From Luteococcus sp038433155 (lineage in GTDB: Bacteria > Actinomycetota > Actinomycetes > Propionibacteriales > Propionibacteriaceae), in the NCBI RefSeq assembly GCF_038433155.1, contig NZ_JBCDMW010000010.1:1-64000 (forward strand): 64,000 nt of DNA, in the 5' to 3' direction. Below, piece after piece: positions 43,037 to 52,274 of the stretch (position 1 is its first letter; every line of letters starts with the position of its first letter). The translations under genes and the position numbers were made by a program. The notes under the pieces were generated by a model that was given only the letters and a program-made list of their open reading frames with translations, ran no database searches and was not told where the DNA came from.

Positions 43037-43870
43037 TCAGGAAGGGCGGACCGCGTGGATCGCGTCGACAATCACGTCGGGCCGGTCCAGCATCATCAGG
43101 TGCTTGGAATCCGGCACCACCACCTGGCGCGCGCCCAACAGGTGCGCCAGACGCTTCTGGGTGGCGACCCACCTGCCGTCCTCCGCATCGGCTGCGCTGA
43201 GCACCACCGTCGGGACGCCGGGCCACGGGTAGCGCGGACGCAGCTGCAACAGGTCCCAGCCCTGGCGCTCATAGGCCATCGACTCTGCCACCCCCATCGC
43301 CAAGGAGTCCGCGTCCCGGTAGATTGCCGGGATCCGGCCGTAACCCAGCTTGGAGAACTCGTGATTGGACTGCAGATAGGTGCCGAAGCGGAAGGTCATG
43401 CCGGCCAGGCGATTGAGGCTGAGCGCATCCACCACCCGTCCCACCCGCCGGGCGATGGTGGGCGCCGGGAGATCCGGCCGGGTGGCGTACCACTCCACCG
43501 AGCCGTCCACCAGAACCACGCCGGAGACCAGATTGGGCCGGATCCGGGCCAATGCCTCGGCATGGAAGGCGGCCATGGAATGCGCCACCAGCACCGCCCG
43601 GGTGATCCCGCGCTGGTCCAGCAGCTCCGCCAGGCTGGCCACCTCCTCCGCCAGCCGGGGCAGGTGCCCGGGCCAGCGGGTTCTGCCCATCCCGGGCCGG
43701 TCGTAGGACAGCACCCGGACACCGGGCAGCAGGCCAATCAGATCCCGCCAGAACTCCATCGCCAGCCCACACCCGCTCATCAGGACGACGGCGGGGTCGG
43801 TGCCCTCGCGCTCGCGCCAGTGCATCTCCCGGCCCGCGCACCGGACGACGTGCCCCTTGGGTTCAACCAT
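43037..43870 (-). CDS. Alpha/beta hydrolase
   Basis: A 277-residue hydrolase without a signal peptide. The oxyanion region is VVLMSGCGLAMEFW (the HG is replaced by SG), the nucleophile elbow is VLVAHSMAAFH, and the late catalytic His lies in PDSKHLMMLDRP. The substrate is unknown. The ATG at 43870 has GGAAAG about 9 nt upstream; the ATG at 43891 would add MSGKKKA. A copy of the dispersed repeat (43919-43941) lies between this gene and lysX. Confidence 0.85.
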   Translation of the reverse strand: MVEPKGHVVRCAGREMHWREREGTDPAVVLMSGCGLAMEFWRDLIGLLPGVRVLSYDRPGMGRTRWPGHLPRLAEEVASLAELLDQRGITRAVLVAHSMAAFHAEALARIRPNLVSGVVLVDGSVEWYATRPDLPAPTIARRVGRVVDALSLNRLAGMTFRFGTYLQSNHEFSKLGYGRIPAIYRDADSLAMGVAESMAYERQGWDLLQLRPRYPWPGVPTVVLSAADAEDGRWVATQKRLAHLLGARQVVVPDSKHLMMLDRPDVIVDAIHAVRPS

Positions 43871-43918
43871 TGCCTTCTTCTTTCCTGACATCGACGGGAT
43901 CCGCCGACGGTTGCGCGG

Positions 43919-43941
43919 CCTCGACAAGCTCGACCACCGTT
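43919..43941. repeat. Dispersed CTCGACAAGCTCG repeat, intergenic copy
   Basis: Begins CCTCGACAAGCTCGACCACC. It lies between lysX and the hydrolase gene. Further copies are at 13169-13181, 15961-15973, 24668-24690, 24856-24878, 55792-55815 and 55881-55896. Confidence 0.6.
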
Positions 43942-43981
43942 GCTGCAAACTCGGCCACCGCGGTTGCGCCGCCCACCAAAG

Positions 43982-46900
43982 TTAGCGCCGGGGGCGAACC
44001 AGCGGAAAGGTGATCGTCTCCCGGATGGACCCGCCGGTGAGCAACATCACCAACCGGTCCAGCCCGATCCCCAGACCACCCGTCGGGGGCATGCCGTACT
44101 CCAGGGCCTGCAGGAAGTCCTCGTCGATCTCCATCGCCTCCGGATCCCCATCGGCGGCCAGCAGCGACTGCTCGGTGAGCCGCTGGCGCTGGATCACGGG
44201 GTCCACCAGCTCGGAATAGGCGGTGCCCAGCTCCGAACCGAAGACCACCAGGTCCCACCGTTCGGCCAGCCGCTCGTCGTCGCGGTGGGGCCGGGTCAGC
44301 GGCGACAGTTCCGCGGGGAAGTCACAGAAGAAGGTGGGCGCGACGGTCCGCTTCTCACACAGGTGGTCGTAGAGCTCCTCCAGCACGGCGCCGCGGCCGG
44401 CCCGGGGTTCGACGTCGATGCCCAACCGGCCGGCAAAACCGGCCAGCACCTCGCGTGGAGTCTCGACGGTGACCTGCTCCCCCAGCGCCTCGGAGATCGC
44501 GTCGTGCACGCTGATCCAGCGCCACGGCTCGGCCAGGTCCACCTCCTGCACCACACCGTCGGCACCGTGCCCCCGGACCACCGTGGAGCCGGTGGCCTCC
44601 AGCGCCGCCCGTCGGACCATCTCCTCGGTGAGCTCCCGCATGGTGTGGTAGTCGCCGTGGGCCTGGTAGGCCTCGATCACGCTGAACTCCGGGTTGTGGG
44701 TGGCGTCGGCCCCCTCATTGCGGAAGTTCCGCCCAATCTCGAAGATCCGGTCCGCACCGCCCACCATCAGCCGCTTCAGGTACAGCTCCGGCGCGATCCG
44801 CAGGTAGAGGTCCAGGTCATAGGCGTTGATGTGGGTGCGGAAGGGTCGGGCATTGGCGCCGCCGTGGATGGTCTGCAGGATCGGCGTCTCCACCTCCAGG
44901 TAGTGGTGGTCCAGCATGGTCTGGCGCACCGCCTGGATGGCGTGGCTGCGCTGGGCCAGGCGCTGCCTAGTGGCGGGGTTCACAATCAGGTCCAGGTAGC
45001 GCTGGCGCACCAGCGCCTCCGGGTCGCTGATGCCCTTGTGCTTGTCCGGCAGGGGTCGCAGGCACTTGCTGATCAGGGTCCAACTCTCCACCAGCAGGCT
45101 GGCGGTGCCGGTACGGGAGCTGCCACACACACCGGTGAAGGCCATCTGGTCGCCCAGATTGCTGTCCTGGTCAAAGCGACGCAACTCCTCGCGCCCCAAC
45201 CGGCCGGCGTCCAGCAGCATCTGGGCACCCCCGGACCAGTCCTGGATCCGGACGAAGCACACCCCGCCATGGTCACTGACGCCGATGATCCGCCCCGCGA
45301 CGGTGATCCGCTCCCCCACCCGCTGGCAGACCGCCGCACAGGCAGAGTCAACACCGCTGTGCACCGGGTAGGGCTGCTGCCCCGACGCCAGCAGACTGGC
45401 CCGCTTGGCCAACCGCCCCCGCATCTGTTCCGGCACCCGGGCCGGCGGCAACTCCACCAGCGGCCGGGCCAGGAAGGCCGCCACCGCCGGATCCTCCCGG
45501 CTGACCAGGGGCTGCTCCGGTTCGGGCAGCGGATTGGCCCAGTCAGGCAGGTCCAGGAAGCCCTCGGCCAGGCCCATCGCGGCCCCCACCTGACCAATGT
45601 CGGCGGCGTCCTCGTAGGCCATCAGCCGCGGCTGCCACAGCGGGGCGTACTTCACATTGGAGCGGTAGAGCTGCTCGATCTGGAACCATCGGGAGAAGAC
45701 CATCAGCACCCGACGCTTGGCCCGGTCCAGCGCGGTGGCGCCCACCCGCTCGCCCTCCTCAAAGGCGCTGCGGAAGACCGCGAAGTTCAGCGACACCCGC
45801 CGCCAACCCCGCTCCCGGCCGGCCGCCATCAGCCCGGCCACCATGAGTTCTGTCACCCCGTTCTCCGCCGACGGGTTGCGTCGCATCACGTCCAGGGAGA
45901 GCCCGTCGCGGCCCCAGGGGACGAAGGAGAGCAGGCCGGCGGTGGATTCCGGCTGACCAGAAGCCTCCGGGAAGACGGCCTGGACCAGCACGCACTGCCC
46001 GTCCAGCGGGTCGCCCAGCCGGTTCAGGGCCATCGAGAAGCCGCGGTCCTCGCCGTCACGCCAGGCCTCCGCCAGGCCAATCAGGTGGGCCAGCTCCGGT
46101 TCCGGGATCTCGTCGTGCCGGCGAACCCGCACGCGATAGCCGGCGTTCTGCAGCCGGGTGACCGCGGCCCGCACCGAGCGCAGCTCGCGGGAATCCAGGT
46201 CGAACACCTCGGGGCGCAGGATCGCCTCGTCACCCACCCGGATCACCCGCAGCCCGGCGGCCGCATAGGCCTGGGCGCCGTCCTCGGAGGCGCCGACCAC
46301 GCCGGGGGTCCAGCCGTAGGTGTGACACAGGTCCAGGTAGGCGGTAATCGCACCGTCCCAGTTCTCCCGTCGGCCAATCGGGTCGCCGGCGGCCAGGCAG
46401 ACCCCCAGCTGCACCCGGTAGGCGATCGCGGCACGCCGACCGTTGCTGAAGACGATCTGCTTGTCCCGACGGGTGGCGAAGTAACCCAGCGAGTCCTCCG
46501 GGTTCTCCGCCAACAGCTGGCGCAGCTCCAGCTCGTCGGTCAGGCTGGTGGCCCCCACCGAACGCTGCGAGCGCAGCAACACCAGCAGCGCGGCGAGCAG
46601 GCTCAGGCCCATCAGCAGCCCGACCAGGCTCTGCACCCAGCCGGGCACCATCCGGGGCATGGCCGCATTGGGGCCGTAGACCAGGTGTTGGATGATGCTG
46701 ATCAGCCGGGAGCGCGGGCGCCCGGTCTGGCCGGTCATCATCCCCAGCAGGTAGCCGACCGCCATCGAGGCGGCGATGCCGAGCACGGCGGTGAGCACCG
46801 CGCTGCGCAGATTCCCGGGATTCAAGCGCGCACTGAACTGCTCGCGATTGGTCACCAGCAGCCAGAGCAGTCCCGACATCGGGACGATGCTGAAGACATA

Positions 46901-47257
46901 TTCCAGGAGGTCCGCATTGAGGCCCTCGGTGAAGGGCGCGCCATGGGCCAGGCTGATGAAGATCGTGACCCATGCCAGGGCCGACGCCAGCCACCACAGC
47001 CCCAGCCAGCCGGTGGCCATCCACCAGGCCACCCGTTTGCGGCGCATCAACGAGGCCCCGATGATGCCGAACAGCACCGCCAGCCCGAAACCCCCGAAGT
47101 CCACCGGGAAGACCAGGGCGCTGAAGGCTCGCACGGCGGCCCGCACCCAGTGCGTCCCGCGGAAGACCTCCCGCAGCAGCACCAGGAAGGCGGCGACGTA
47201 GAAGACCCGAGACAACAACTGGGGAACCCTACGGCCCTTGGGAATCGCGACTGGCAT
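43982..47257 (-). CDS. lysX: LysX: lysyl-phosphatidylglycerol synthase fused to lysyl-tRNA synthetase
   Basis: A 1091-residue fusion. The N-terminal ~220 residues form several transmembrane helices (MprF-type flippase part). Residues ~240-560 form the MprF/DUF2156 aminoacyl-transferase domain (ENPEDSLGYFATRRDKQIVFS). An OB fold and class II LysRS follow, with motif 2 FRNEGADATHNPEFS near residue 844 and motif 3 GLGIGLDRLVMLL near 1065. It makes lysyl-PG, which lowers the membrane's negative charge and aids resistance to cationic peptides. The ATG at 47257 was chosen because upstream frame has no coding bias. Confidence 0.95.
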   Translation of the reverse strand: MPVAIPKGRRVPQLLSRVFYVAAFLVLLREVFRGTHWVRAAVRAFSALVFPVDFGGFGLAVLFGIIGASLMRRKRVAWWMATGWLGLWWLASALAWVTIFISLAHGAPFTEGLNADLLEYVFSIVPMSGLLWLLVTNREQFSARLNPGNLRSAVLTAVLGIAASMAVGYLLGMMTGQTGRPRSRLISIIQHLVYGPNAAMPRMVPGWVQSLVGLLMGLSLLAALLVLLRSQRSVGATSLTDELELRQLLAENPEDSLGYFATRRDKQIVFSNGRRAAIAYRVQLGVCLAAGDPIGRRENWDGAITAYLDLCHTYGWTPGVVGASEDGAQAYAAAGLRVIRVGDEAILRPEVFDLDSRELRSVRAAVTRLQNAGYRVRVRRHDEIPEPELAHLIGLAEAWRDGEDRGFSMALNRLGDPLDGQCVLVQAVFPEASGQPESTAGLLSFVPWGRDGLSLDVMRRNPSAENGVTELMVAGLMAAGRERGWRRVSLNFAVFRSAFEEGERVGATALDRAKRRVLMVFSRWFQIEQLYRSNVKYAPLWQPRLMAYEDAADIGQVGAAMGLAEGFLDLPDWANPLPEPEQPLVSREDPAVAAFLARPLVELPPARVPEQMRGRLAKRASLLASGQQPYPVHSGVDSACAAVCQRVGERITVAGRIIGVSDHGGVCFVRIQDWSGGAQMLLDAGRLGREELRRFDQDSNLGDQMAFTGVCGSSRTGTASLLVESWTLISKCLRPLPDKHKGISDPEALVRQRYLDLIVNPATRQRLAQRSHAIQAVRQTMLDHHYLEVETPILQTIHGGANARPFRTHINAYDLDLYLRIAPELYLKRLMVGGADRIFEIGRNFRNEGADATHNPEFSVIEAYQAHGDYHTMRELTEEMVRRAALEATGSTVVRGHGADGVVQEVDLAEPWRWISVHDAISEALGEQVTVETPREVLAGFAGRLGIDVEPRAGRGAVLEELYDHLCEKRTVAPTFFCDFPAELSPLTRPHRDDERLAERWDLVVFGSELGTAYSELVDPVIQRQRLTEQSLLAADGDPEAMEIDEDFLQALEYGMPPTGGLGIGLDRLVMLLTGGSIRETITFPLVRPRR

Positions 47258-47449
47258 GCCTACATCTTGCTCCCCACTAGGGCCGCGACCATCATTCCGG
47301 CCGTAATGGACTGGTGAACCAGCCCTGGGGCGCAGGGGATTCATGCCATGGTCTGACCCGGGGCCATCTCCCGGATGGCATGCCTCGACGCCCGTTGGGG
47401 CCGCCCCGGCCAATCCGGTCTGGCCCCCGCACCGCAGTGGCCGGGTCAA

Positions 47450-47587
47450 TCACCCATGCTGGCTGCGCCCCACGAGCACGACGGCCGCGCCCACCGCGAG
47501 GACGACTGAGCCCACCGGCCACGCCCACCCCGACGATGCCGCGCCGCGCCCCGACGATGGCTGGGCCCGTCGAGGCCGCCGGGTCAC
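47450..47587 (-). CDS. Tiny membrane protein (45 residues), coupled to the upstream gene
   Basis: A GTG (47585-47587) overlaps the TGA of the upstream gene (GTGA). The 45-residue frame has a basic N-terminus (TRRPRRAQ) and one clear transmembrane helix, WPVGSVVLAVGAAVVLVG, then RSQHG. It is too short for routine ORF calling. The coupled start and the clean single helix suggest a real small membrane protein, but there is no homology support. Confidence 0.45.
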   Translation of the reverse strand: MTRRPRRAQPSSGRGAASSGWAWPVGSVVLAVGAAVVLVGRSQHG

Positions 47588-49035
47588 CAGAGCAACCAGG
47601 CCAACACCTCGTCGCCGCAGCGTTCGGCCAGCAACCGGGCCCGGGCATCCTCGCGTACCCGGGCCAGCGGCACGGGCCAGCGCTCCACCTCCCAGTGCTC
47701 CGGCAGGTTCCCCGTCGCAGCCCAGATCAAGGCCCGGGTGAGCTGGCCGACGCTGTTGCCGGGCAGCCCAGCACCCAGCAGCGCGGCCAGTCGACGGGTC
47801 TGGGCGGGGATCTCGTCGACGGGGCGCAGGGCCAGCAGCTCGGTGCGGATGATCGCCTCGTTCACGGCCCGCTCGGCCTCGGCCCTGCCCGGAACCTGGC
47901 CGGCAGGCAGCGGCAGCTTGGGCTCGCCACCGGCCAGTCGGCTGGCCAGCGTCGCGTGCAGGATGCAGGTCAGGGCGCCGGGCTGCAGCGGCACCCGGGC
48001 TGCCAGCTCCGGCAGGGCTTCCACCAGCTCCGGGGCGCCGTGGGCCATCACCTCGTCGGCCACCGCGGCCAGGCCCAGCGGATCCACCGGCCCGGGGTGC
48101 GCCGCCAGCTCCTCCACCGCCTCCGTGACCAGGGTGCCGGGGGCCTCCCCCAGGTGCCCCAGCGCCTGGGCGCGCCCCAGCAGGAAGACCTCGTGCGCCG
48201 CCAGAGCGCGCGGATCACGGTGCGCCAAGCCCTGGGCGGCCGGCACCAGATGGCACCAGACCAGGTCATCGGCCCAGGCCAGCTCGACGTCGGTGGTCCC
48301 CCGCCCCGCGTGCACCTGCGCCAGATGGACCCCCTCGTGGGCGGTGAGGTAGGTGACCGCCTCGTCCTGCAGCACCTGGATCCCGGCGGCCTCGATCGCG
48401 GCGTCGGGCAGGCTCAGGGTGACCTCCTCCTGGGGATCCAGCAGCACGGTGCGCTCCGGCCACCAGGACGGCAGAGTGGCGGCCTGGGTGCGCTCGTCGG
48501 GCAGCCAGTCGGCACGCCAACTGACCTGGTAGCCGGCGTGCGGGGTGCCGGCCGGCCCCAGCCGGACGGGCAGGTCGGTGAGCCAGCACTGGTCCTCGCT
48601 GAGCCGGCTGCGGCCCCGCAGCTGGGTGAAGGTCAGCAGCTTGCCCTCGGGGTGGGCGACGTCCAGGCTGATCTGCCCCTCGGCCCCCGCCAGCCAGCGT
48701 CGCGCCGGCCAGGCGGGGGTGAACTCCAAGCGCGCCGGCGGCACGCTCAGCTCGACGTCGGTGAGGTTGACCAGCTGGATCCGCAGACTCCAGGTGTCGT
48801 CGAAGACCTGCCGCACCACCGCGCGGGCCTGCAGGGCCCCGTCGGACTCCAGGATGAAGTGCTGCTCAATCTCGTCCAGCAGCAGCTCGGTGCGTTGGTG
48901 CACCCACGGCGGGTTGAAGCGAACCGCCAGACCCCGCACCACCGGGCGGCCGTCCAGGCTCACGGTTGGCAGGCTGCCATCGGCCGCGACGGTGATCTCC
49001 AGCCCTCCCCACCGGATCAGCGTCGGCGCTGGCAT
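47584..49035 (-). CDS. Hypothetical 483-residue protein
   Basis: A large soluble protein, not recognised. The N-terminal half is beta-rich (LIRWGGLEITVAADG, LRIQLVNLTDVELSVPP, EEVTLSLPDAAI). The C-terminal half is helical and leucine/alanine-rich (LAAHEVFLLGRAQALGHLG). There are no membrane segments, catalytic motifs or zinc sites. The ATG at 49035 was chosen; a GTG at 49044 is equally possible. It overlaps the nei-like gene by 19 nt, so it is probably cotranscribed. Confidence 0.8.
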   Translation of the reverse strand: MPAPTLIRWGGLEITVAADGSLPTVSLDGRPVVRGLAVRFNPPWVHQRTELLLDEIEQHFILESDGALQARAVVRQVFDDTWSLRIQLVNLTDVELSVPPARLEFTPAWPARRWLAGAEGQISLDVAHPEGKLLTFTQLRGRSRLSEDQCWLTDLPVRLGPAGTPHAGYQVSWRADWLPDERTQAATLPSWWPERTVLLDPQEEVTLSLPDAAIEAAGIQVLQDEAVTYLTAHEGVHLAQVHAGRGTTDVELAWADDLVWCHLVPAAQGLAHRDPRALAAHEVFLLGRAQALGHLGEAPGTLVTEAVEELAAHPGPVDPLGLAAVADEVMAHGAPELVEALPELAARVPLQPGALTCILHATLASRLAGGEPKLPLPAGQVPGRAEAERAVNEAIIRTELLALRPVDEIPAQTRRLAALLGAGLPGNSVGQLTRALIWAATGNLPEHWEVERWPVPLARVREDARARLLAERCGDEVLAWLLW

Positions 49036-49832
49036 TTTCCGCACCAGTAGAGATTGCGACCCTCCAGCTCGGCCACCCGGACCGCGCTGCCACAGACCAG
49101 GCAGGGCTGACTGGCCCGACGGTAGACGTAGACCTCGCCCCCGTGGCGGTCCACCCGGGCGGGCCGTCCCTGCGCCTCGGGGCCGTGCTGGTCAAGCACG
49201 GTGTCAATCCTGCCAACCTCCACCCCGGCGCGCATCAGCACCACCAGGTCCGCCCAGATGGCCTCCCAGGTGGCGCGGCGCAACTGGTTGCCCGGCGTGG
49301 TGGGGTTCACGTGGTGGCGGAAGAGCACCTCGGCCCGGTAGATGTTGCCCACCCCGGCGGTGATCCGCTGGTCCATCAACAGTGACGCGATGCTCCGCCC
49401 GGAACGGTGGATCCGCTGCCAGGCGATCTCCGGGTCCGCGTCGGGCCGGATCGGGTCCGGACCCAGCCTGGCGATCTGGGCCGCCTGCTCCGACGCGGTG
49501 ATCAGCCGGCACAGTTGTGGGCCGTGCAGGTCAGCCGCCACCTGACCGTCGGTGATCCGCAACCGGACCGCACCGCGGGGTTCGGTCAGCGGGGCGAAGA
49601 AGAGCTTGCCGATCAGACCCAGATGGATGTGCACGAGGCGCTCCGGGTGCAAGCTCTCGAAGCCGATGAACAGGTGCTTGCCACAGGCGCTGGCCTCTTG
49701 CAGGACGTGGCCGTCCAGACCGGCGGCAGCCCCGGCGAAACGCCCCTGCGGGGAACTGACCGCCACCGGCTTGCCCCCGAAGTTGGCCATGGTGGCCAGC
49801 GCCAGCCGATGGATCACATGCCCTTCCGGCAT
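49017..49832 (-). CDS. Fpg/Nei family DNA glycosylase (Nei2-like)
   Basis: A 271-residue base-excision repair glycosylase. MPEGHVIHR exposes the catalytic Pro-Glu after Met removal. The H2TH region is DQRITAGVGNIYRAEVLF. The zinc finger at the C-terminus is CLVCGSA...YWCGKCQ. It removes oxidised bases and cleaves the AP site. GGAGG lies 5 nt before the ATG at 49832; a GTG 6 nt earlier would add two residues and block the N-terminal proline, so it was rejected. Confidence 0.93.
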   Translation of the reverse strand: MPEGHVIHRLALATMANFGGKPVAVSSPQGRFAGAAAGLDGHVLQEASACGKHLFIGFESLHPERLVHIHLGLIGKLFFAPLTEPRGAVRLRITDGQVAADLHGPQLCRLITASEQAAQIARLGPDPIRPDADPEIAWQRIHRSGRSIASLLMDQRITAGVGNIYRAEVLFRHHVNPTTPGNQLRRATWEAIWADLVVLMRAGVEVGRIDTVLDQHGPEAQGRPARVDRHGGEVYVYRRASQPCLVCGSAVRVAELEGRNLYWCGKCQRRR

Positions 49833-49860
49833 CCACACCTCCCTGTCCCTGCACCCGGTG

Positions 49861-50011
49861 ACCCGTGATGCACCGCGTACCCGTCCTGCACCTCGCGGCT
49901 CGCCCTGAACCTGTTCGGCTGTCCTGCACCTGGTGGCCCGTTATGCTCGCGTACCCGTCCCGCGCCGCGTGGCTCGTCCCGAACCTGTTGGCCTGTCCTG
50001 CCATCTGGTGG
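49861..50011. repeat. ~75-bp imperfect tandem repeat (two units)
   Basis: Units 49861-49936 and 49937-50011 share blocks CGCGTACCCGTCC, GGCTCG and GAACCTGTT...GGC...TGTCCTGC. Partial units flank them (about 49842-49860 and after 50012). The repeat occupies the gap between the nei-like promoter and the small ORF at 50041. Confidence 0.65.
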
Positions 50012-50040
50012 CCTGACTGGTTCCTTCTAGACTGGCACGC

Positions 50041-50262
50041 ATGAGCACTGAGCGCACCGGGTCCGGCACCGCCCCCGGCAATTCCCGTGGTCAGGGCGGG
50101 CATGGGCCGCGGGAGTTCGGGCGCGACGGCACCTCCGGGATCCTCACTCCGGACCGTGCCGTGCGGGCCCGGGAGGTGAGCCGCCCCCAACCCGCCGATC
50201 TGGCCCGAGCCACCCAGGTGCTCGATTCGTTGCTGGCCCGGGCGTCGGGTCGGCGTCGCTGA
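50041..50262 (+). CDS. Small hypothetical protein (73 residues)
   Basis: A short, glycine- and arginine-rich protein with a helical C-terminus (ADLARATQVLDSLLARASG). Not recognised. The ATG at 50041 follows TAGACT (50028-50033) by 7 nt, the same box and spacing as GtrA and other accepted genes, which is the main support. An imperfect GGGGGC...GCCCCC hairpin at about 50305-50337 may terminate it. Confidence 0.6.
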   Translation: MSTERTGSGTAPGNSRGQGGHGPREFGRDGTSGILTPDRAVRAREVSRPQPADLARATQVLDSLLARASGRRR

Positions 50263-50421
50263 CCGACACCCACCGCGAGTTCTGCTGAGAACAGCTGCAG
50301 AACAAGGGGGCAACGCGATGGTTGCGTCGGCCCCCCGTCCAGCATCTGCTCTCAGTGGCGCCCCAGCGGTCTGACCACCCTCTGGCGGCCCTTCCAGCGG
50401 TCCACCGCCCGGTCCTGGATT

Positions 50422-50877
50422 TCAGGCGCGGTGAGCGACCTCGTAGTCGGTCATCTTCTGCACCCGTCGGGCATGGCGGGCCTCCTGGGTGAAGGGCTGG
50501 GCGAGGAAGGCATTGACGATCTCCAGCGCCTCCTCGTTGCCGGTGAACCGGCCGCCCAGGGAGATCACGTTGGCATTGTTGTGCTCGCGGCCCAGCGTGG
50601 CGATCTCGGTGTTGTAGGCCAGGATCGCGCGGCAGCCCTTGACCCGATTGGCGGCCAGCTGCTCCCCATTGCCCGATCCGCCCAGCACGATGCCCAGGCT
50701 CTCGGGGTCGGCAACGACGGCCTCGGCGCACGGGATGCAGGTGTCGGGGTAGTCATCCTCCGCGTCGTAGGCGGCGGCGCCGTGGTCAACCACGTCGTGC
50801 CCGGCGGCGGTCAGCTGCTCGCGCAGGTATTCCTTGAGTTCGAAGGCGGCATGGTCGGTGGCAATGTGAACGCGCAT
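50422..50877 (-). CDS. rpiB: Ribose-5-phosphate isomerase B
   Basis: A 151-residue RpiB/LacAB-type isomerase of the pentose phosphate pathway that interconverts ribose-5-P and ribulose-5-P. IATDHAAFELKEYL opens the protein and LGGSGNGEQLAANRVKG is the phosphate-binding loop. GREHNNANVISLGGR is also conserved. Full length. It is divergent from the Eis-like gene with 53 bp between. Confidence 0.95.
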   Translation of the reverse strand: MRVHIATDHAAFELKEYLREQLTAAGHDVVDHGAAAYDAEDDYPDTCIPCAEAVVADPESLGIVLGGSGNGEQLAANRVKGCRAILAYNTEIATLGREHNNANVISLGGRFTGNEEALEIVNAFLAQPFTQEARHARRVQKMTDYEVAHRA

Positions 50878-50930
50878 GGCCCCACTATTTCAGATGCGTC
50901 GGGGGTCTCCGATTCGTTAGGTTCGTTGCC

Positions 50931-52199
50931 GTGGACGAGCGCTATCACTTCGACGAACGGATTGCCCAGGGCGAGCTGGACGACGCGGCCCGCGGGTGGC
51001 TGCGGGCCGTGCGGTTCGGCTTCAATGAGAAGCACTCCGCCGAGGAGAACCTGCAACGCTGGTGGGCCACCTGCTGCGCTGACCGGACGCGGCTGCGGTG
51101 GGTCCAGCGCGCCCCACAGATGGCCGGCCTCGGGCTGGACGAGGTTCCCGTCGCGACCCTGGCCAGCCTCACCCGCCACCTCAATGTGGGCGAAGAACGG
51201 CTGGACTGCCACTACATCACCGACGTCACGGTCCGGGCCACCGACCGACGTCGGGGCCTGCTGCGTCGGCTGATCACCGACGACCTCACCGCGGCCCGCG
51301 AGTCCGGGCTGGCTGTGGCCTCCCTCACCGCCAGCGAGGGCGGGATCTATGGTCGCTTCGGCTTCGGCGTCGCTATCACCCGGCAGCGGGTCGACGTGGA
51401 CACCGGCCTGCGTTTCGTCCTGCGACCGGAATCCGCCCAGCTGGCCGACACCTGCCAGGTGGAGCAGGCCGACCCCCTCGTCTGCTCCGAGCTGGTGCAG
51501 GACCTGCACCGACGCTTCCTGGCCTCTTTCCGCGGGGCACACCAAACCATGAACTACCACGCCAGCCTCCACTCCGGAGAGTGGGACTGGGAGACCATGG
51601 CCCCGCACACCGGGATGCGGGCCGCCCTGGCCTTCGTCGACGACGAGCCCCGTGGGGCGGTGAGCTACCTGGTGGAGGACCAGACCGCGCGAGTGGTGGA
51701 CCTGGTGGCGCTGGACGGAGCCGCCGAGCTGGCGCTGTGGCGCTACCTGGCCGGCCTGGACCTGGTCGACACCGTGCGCTTTGCGAACCTGCAGGAGGGC
51801 AGCGCGCTGCGCCCGGCGCTGGTGGACCACCGGGTGGTGAACACCGTCGCGGAATCAGACCAGATCTGGCTCCGCCTGCTGGACGTGCCCGCTGCCCTGC
51901 TGGCGCGCGGCTGGGAGCACGACGGCCAGATCACGCTGGCCGTCACAGATCCGCTGGAGCTGTCCCCCGGCTGCTGGACGCTGACCATCCGCGACGGCCA
52001 GCCCACGCTGGAGCCGGCCGAACGTACCGCCGCCCAGGTCACCCTGGGGATCGACGCCCTGGCCGAGCTCTACCTGGGCACCGCACCCGCGCCGGTGCTG
52101 GCCAGCGCCGGCCGGATTGCCGGTGACCCCGCGGCGGTGGGCAGGTTGGGACGGATGTTCGCGGTGACCCATCCGGCCGCCAACCTGGTCTTCTTCTGA
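50931..52199 (+). CDS. Eis-like GNAT acetyltransferase
   Basis: A 422-residue enhanced-intracellular-survival-type protein: an N-terminal GNAT domain (ITDVTVRATDRRRGLLRRLITDDL, EGGIYGRFGFGVA), a second GNAT-like domain and a C-terminal SCP2-like domain ending ...AANLVFF. The C-terminal carboxylate is typical for Eis catalysis. Eis proteins acetylate amines, including aminoglycosides; the native substrate is unknown. The GTG at 50931 follows TAGGTT (50918-50923) by 7 nt, leaderless-type. Confidence 0.9.
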   Translation: MDERYHFDERIAQGELDDAARGWLRAVRFGFNEKHSAEENLQRWWATCCADRTRLRWVQRAPQMAGLGLDEVPVATLASLTRHLNVGEERLDCHYITDVTVRATDRRRGLLRRLITDDLTAARESGLAVASLTASEGGIYGRFGFGVAITRQRVDVDTGLRFVLRPESAQLADTCQVEQADPLVCSELVQDLHRRFLASFRGAHQTMNYHASLHSGEWDWETMAPHTGMRAALAFVDDEPRGAVSYLVEDQTARVVDLVALDGAAELALWRYLAGLDLVDTVRFANLQEGSALRPALVDHRVVNTVAESDQIWLRLLDVPAALLARGWEHDGQITLAVTDPLELSPGCWTLTIRDGQPTLEPAERTAAQVTLGIDALAELYLGTAPAPVLASAGRIAGDPAAVGRLGRMFAVTHPAANLVFF

Positions 52200-52274
52200 T
52201 CCGGCACCCGTCCTGCGGCCCCGGCTACCCGCGCCCCTGCAGGAGTTGCGTCTCAGCCCTCGCAGAAGAAGCGC

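Noticed and set aside
43940..47317. 1125-residue open frame on the plus strand
   Set aside because: It is the antisense shadow of lysX; the protein is low-complexity Pro/Gln/Gly/His without any family motif.
47292..47648. 118-codon minus-strand ORF overlapping the tiny membrane ORF
   Set aside because: Arg/Gly/Pro-rich with no helix. The other frame has the coupled start and the helix.
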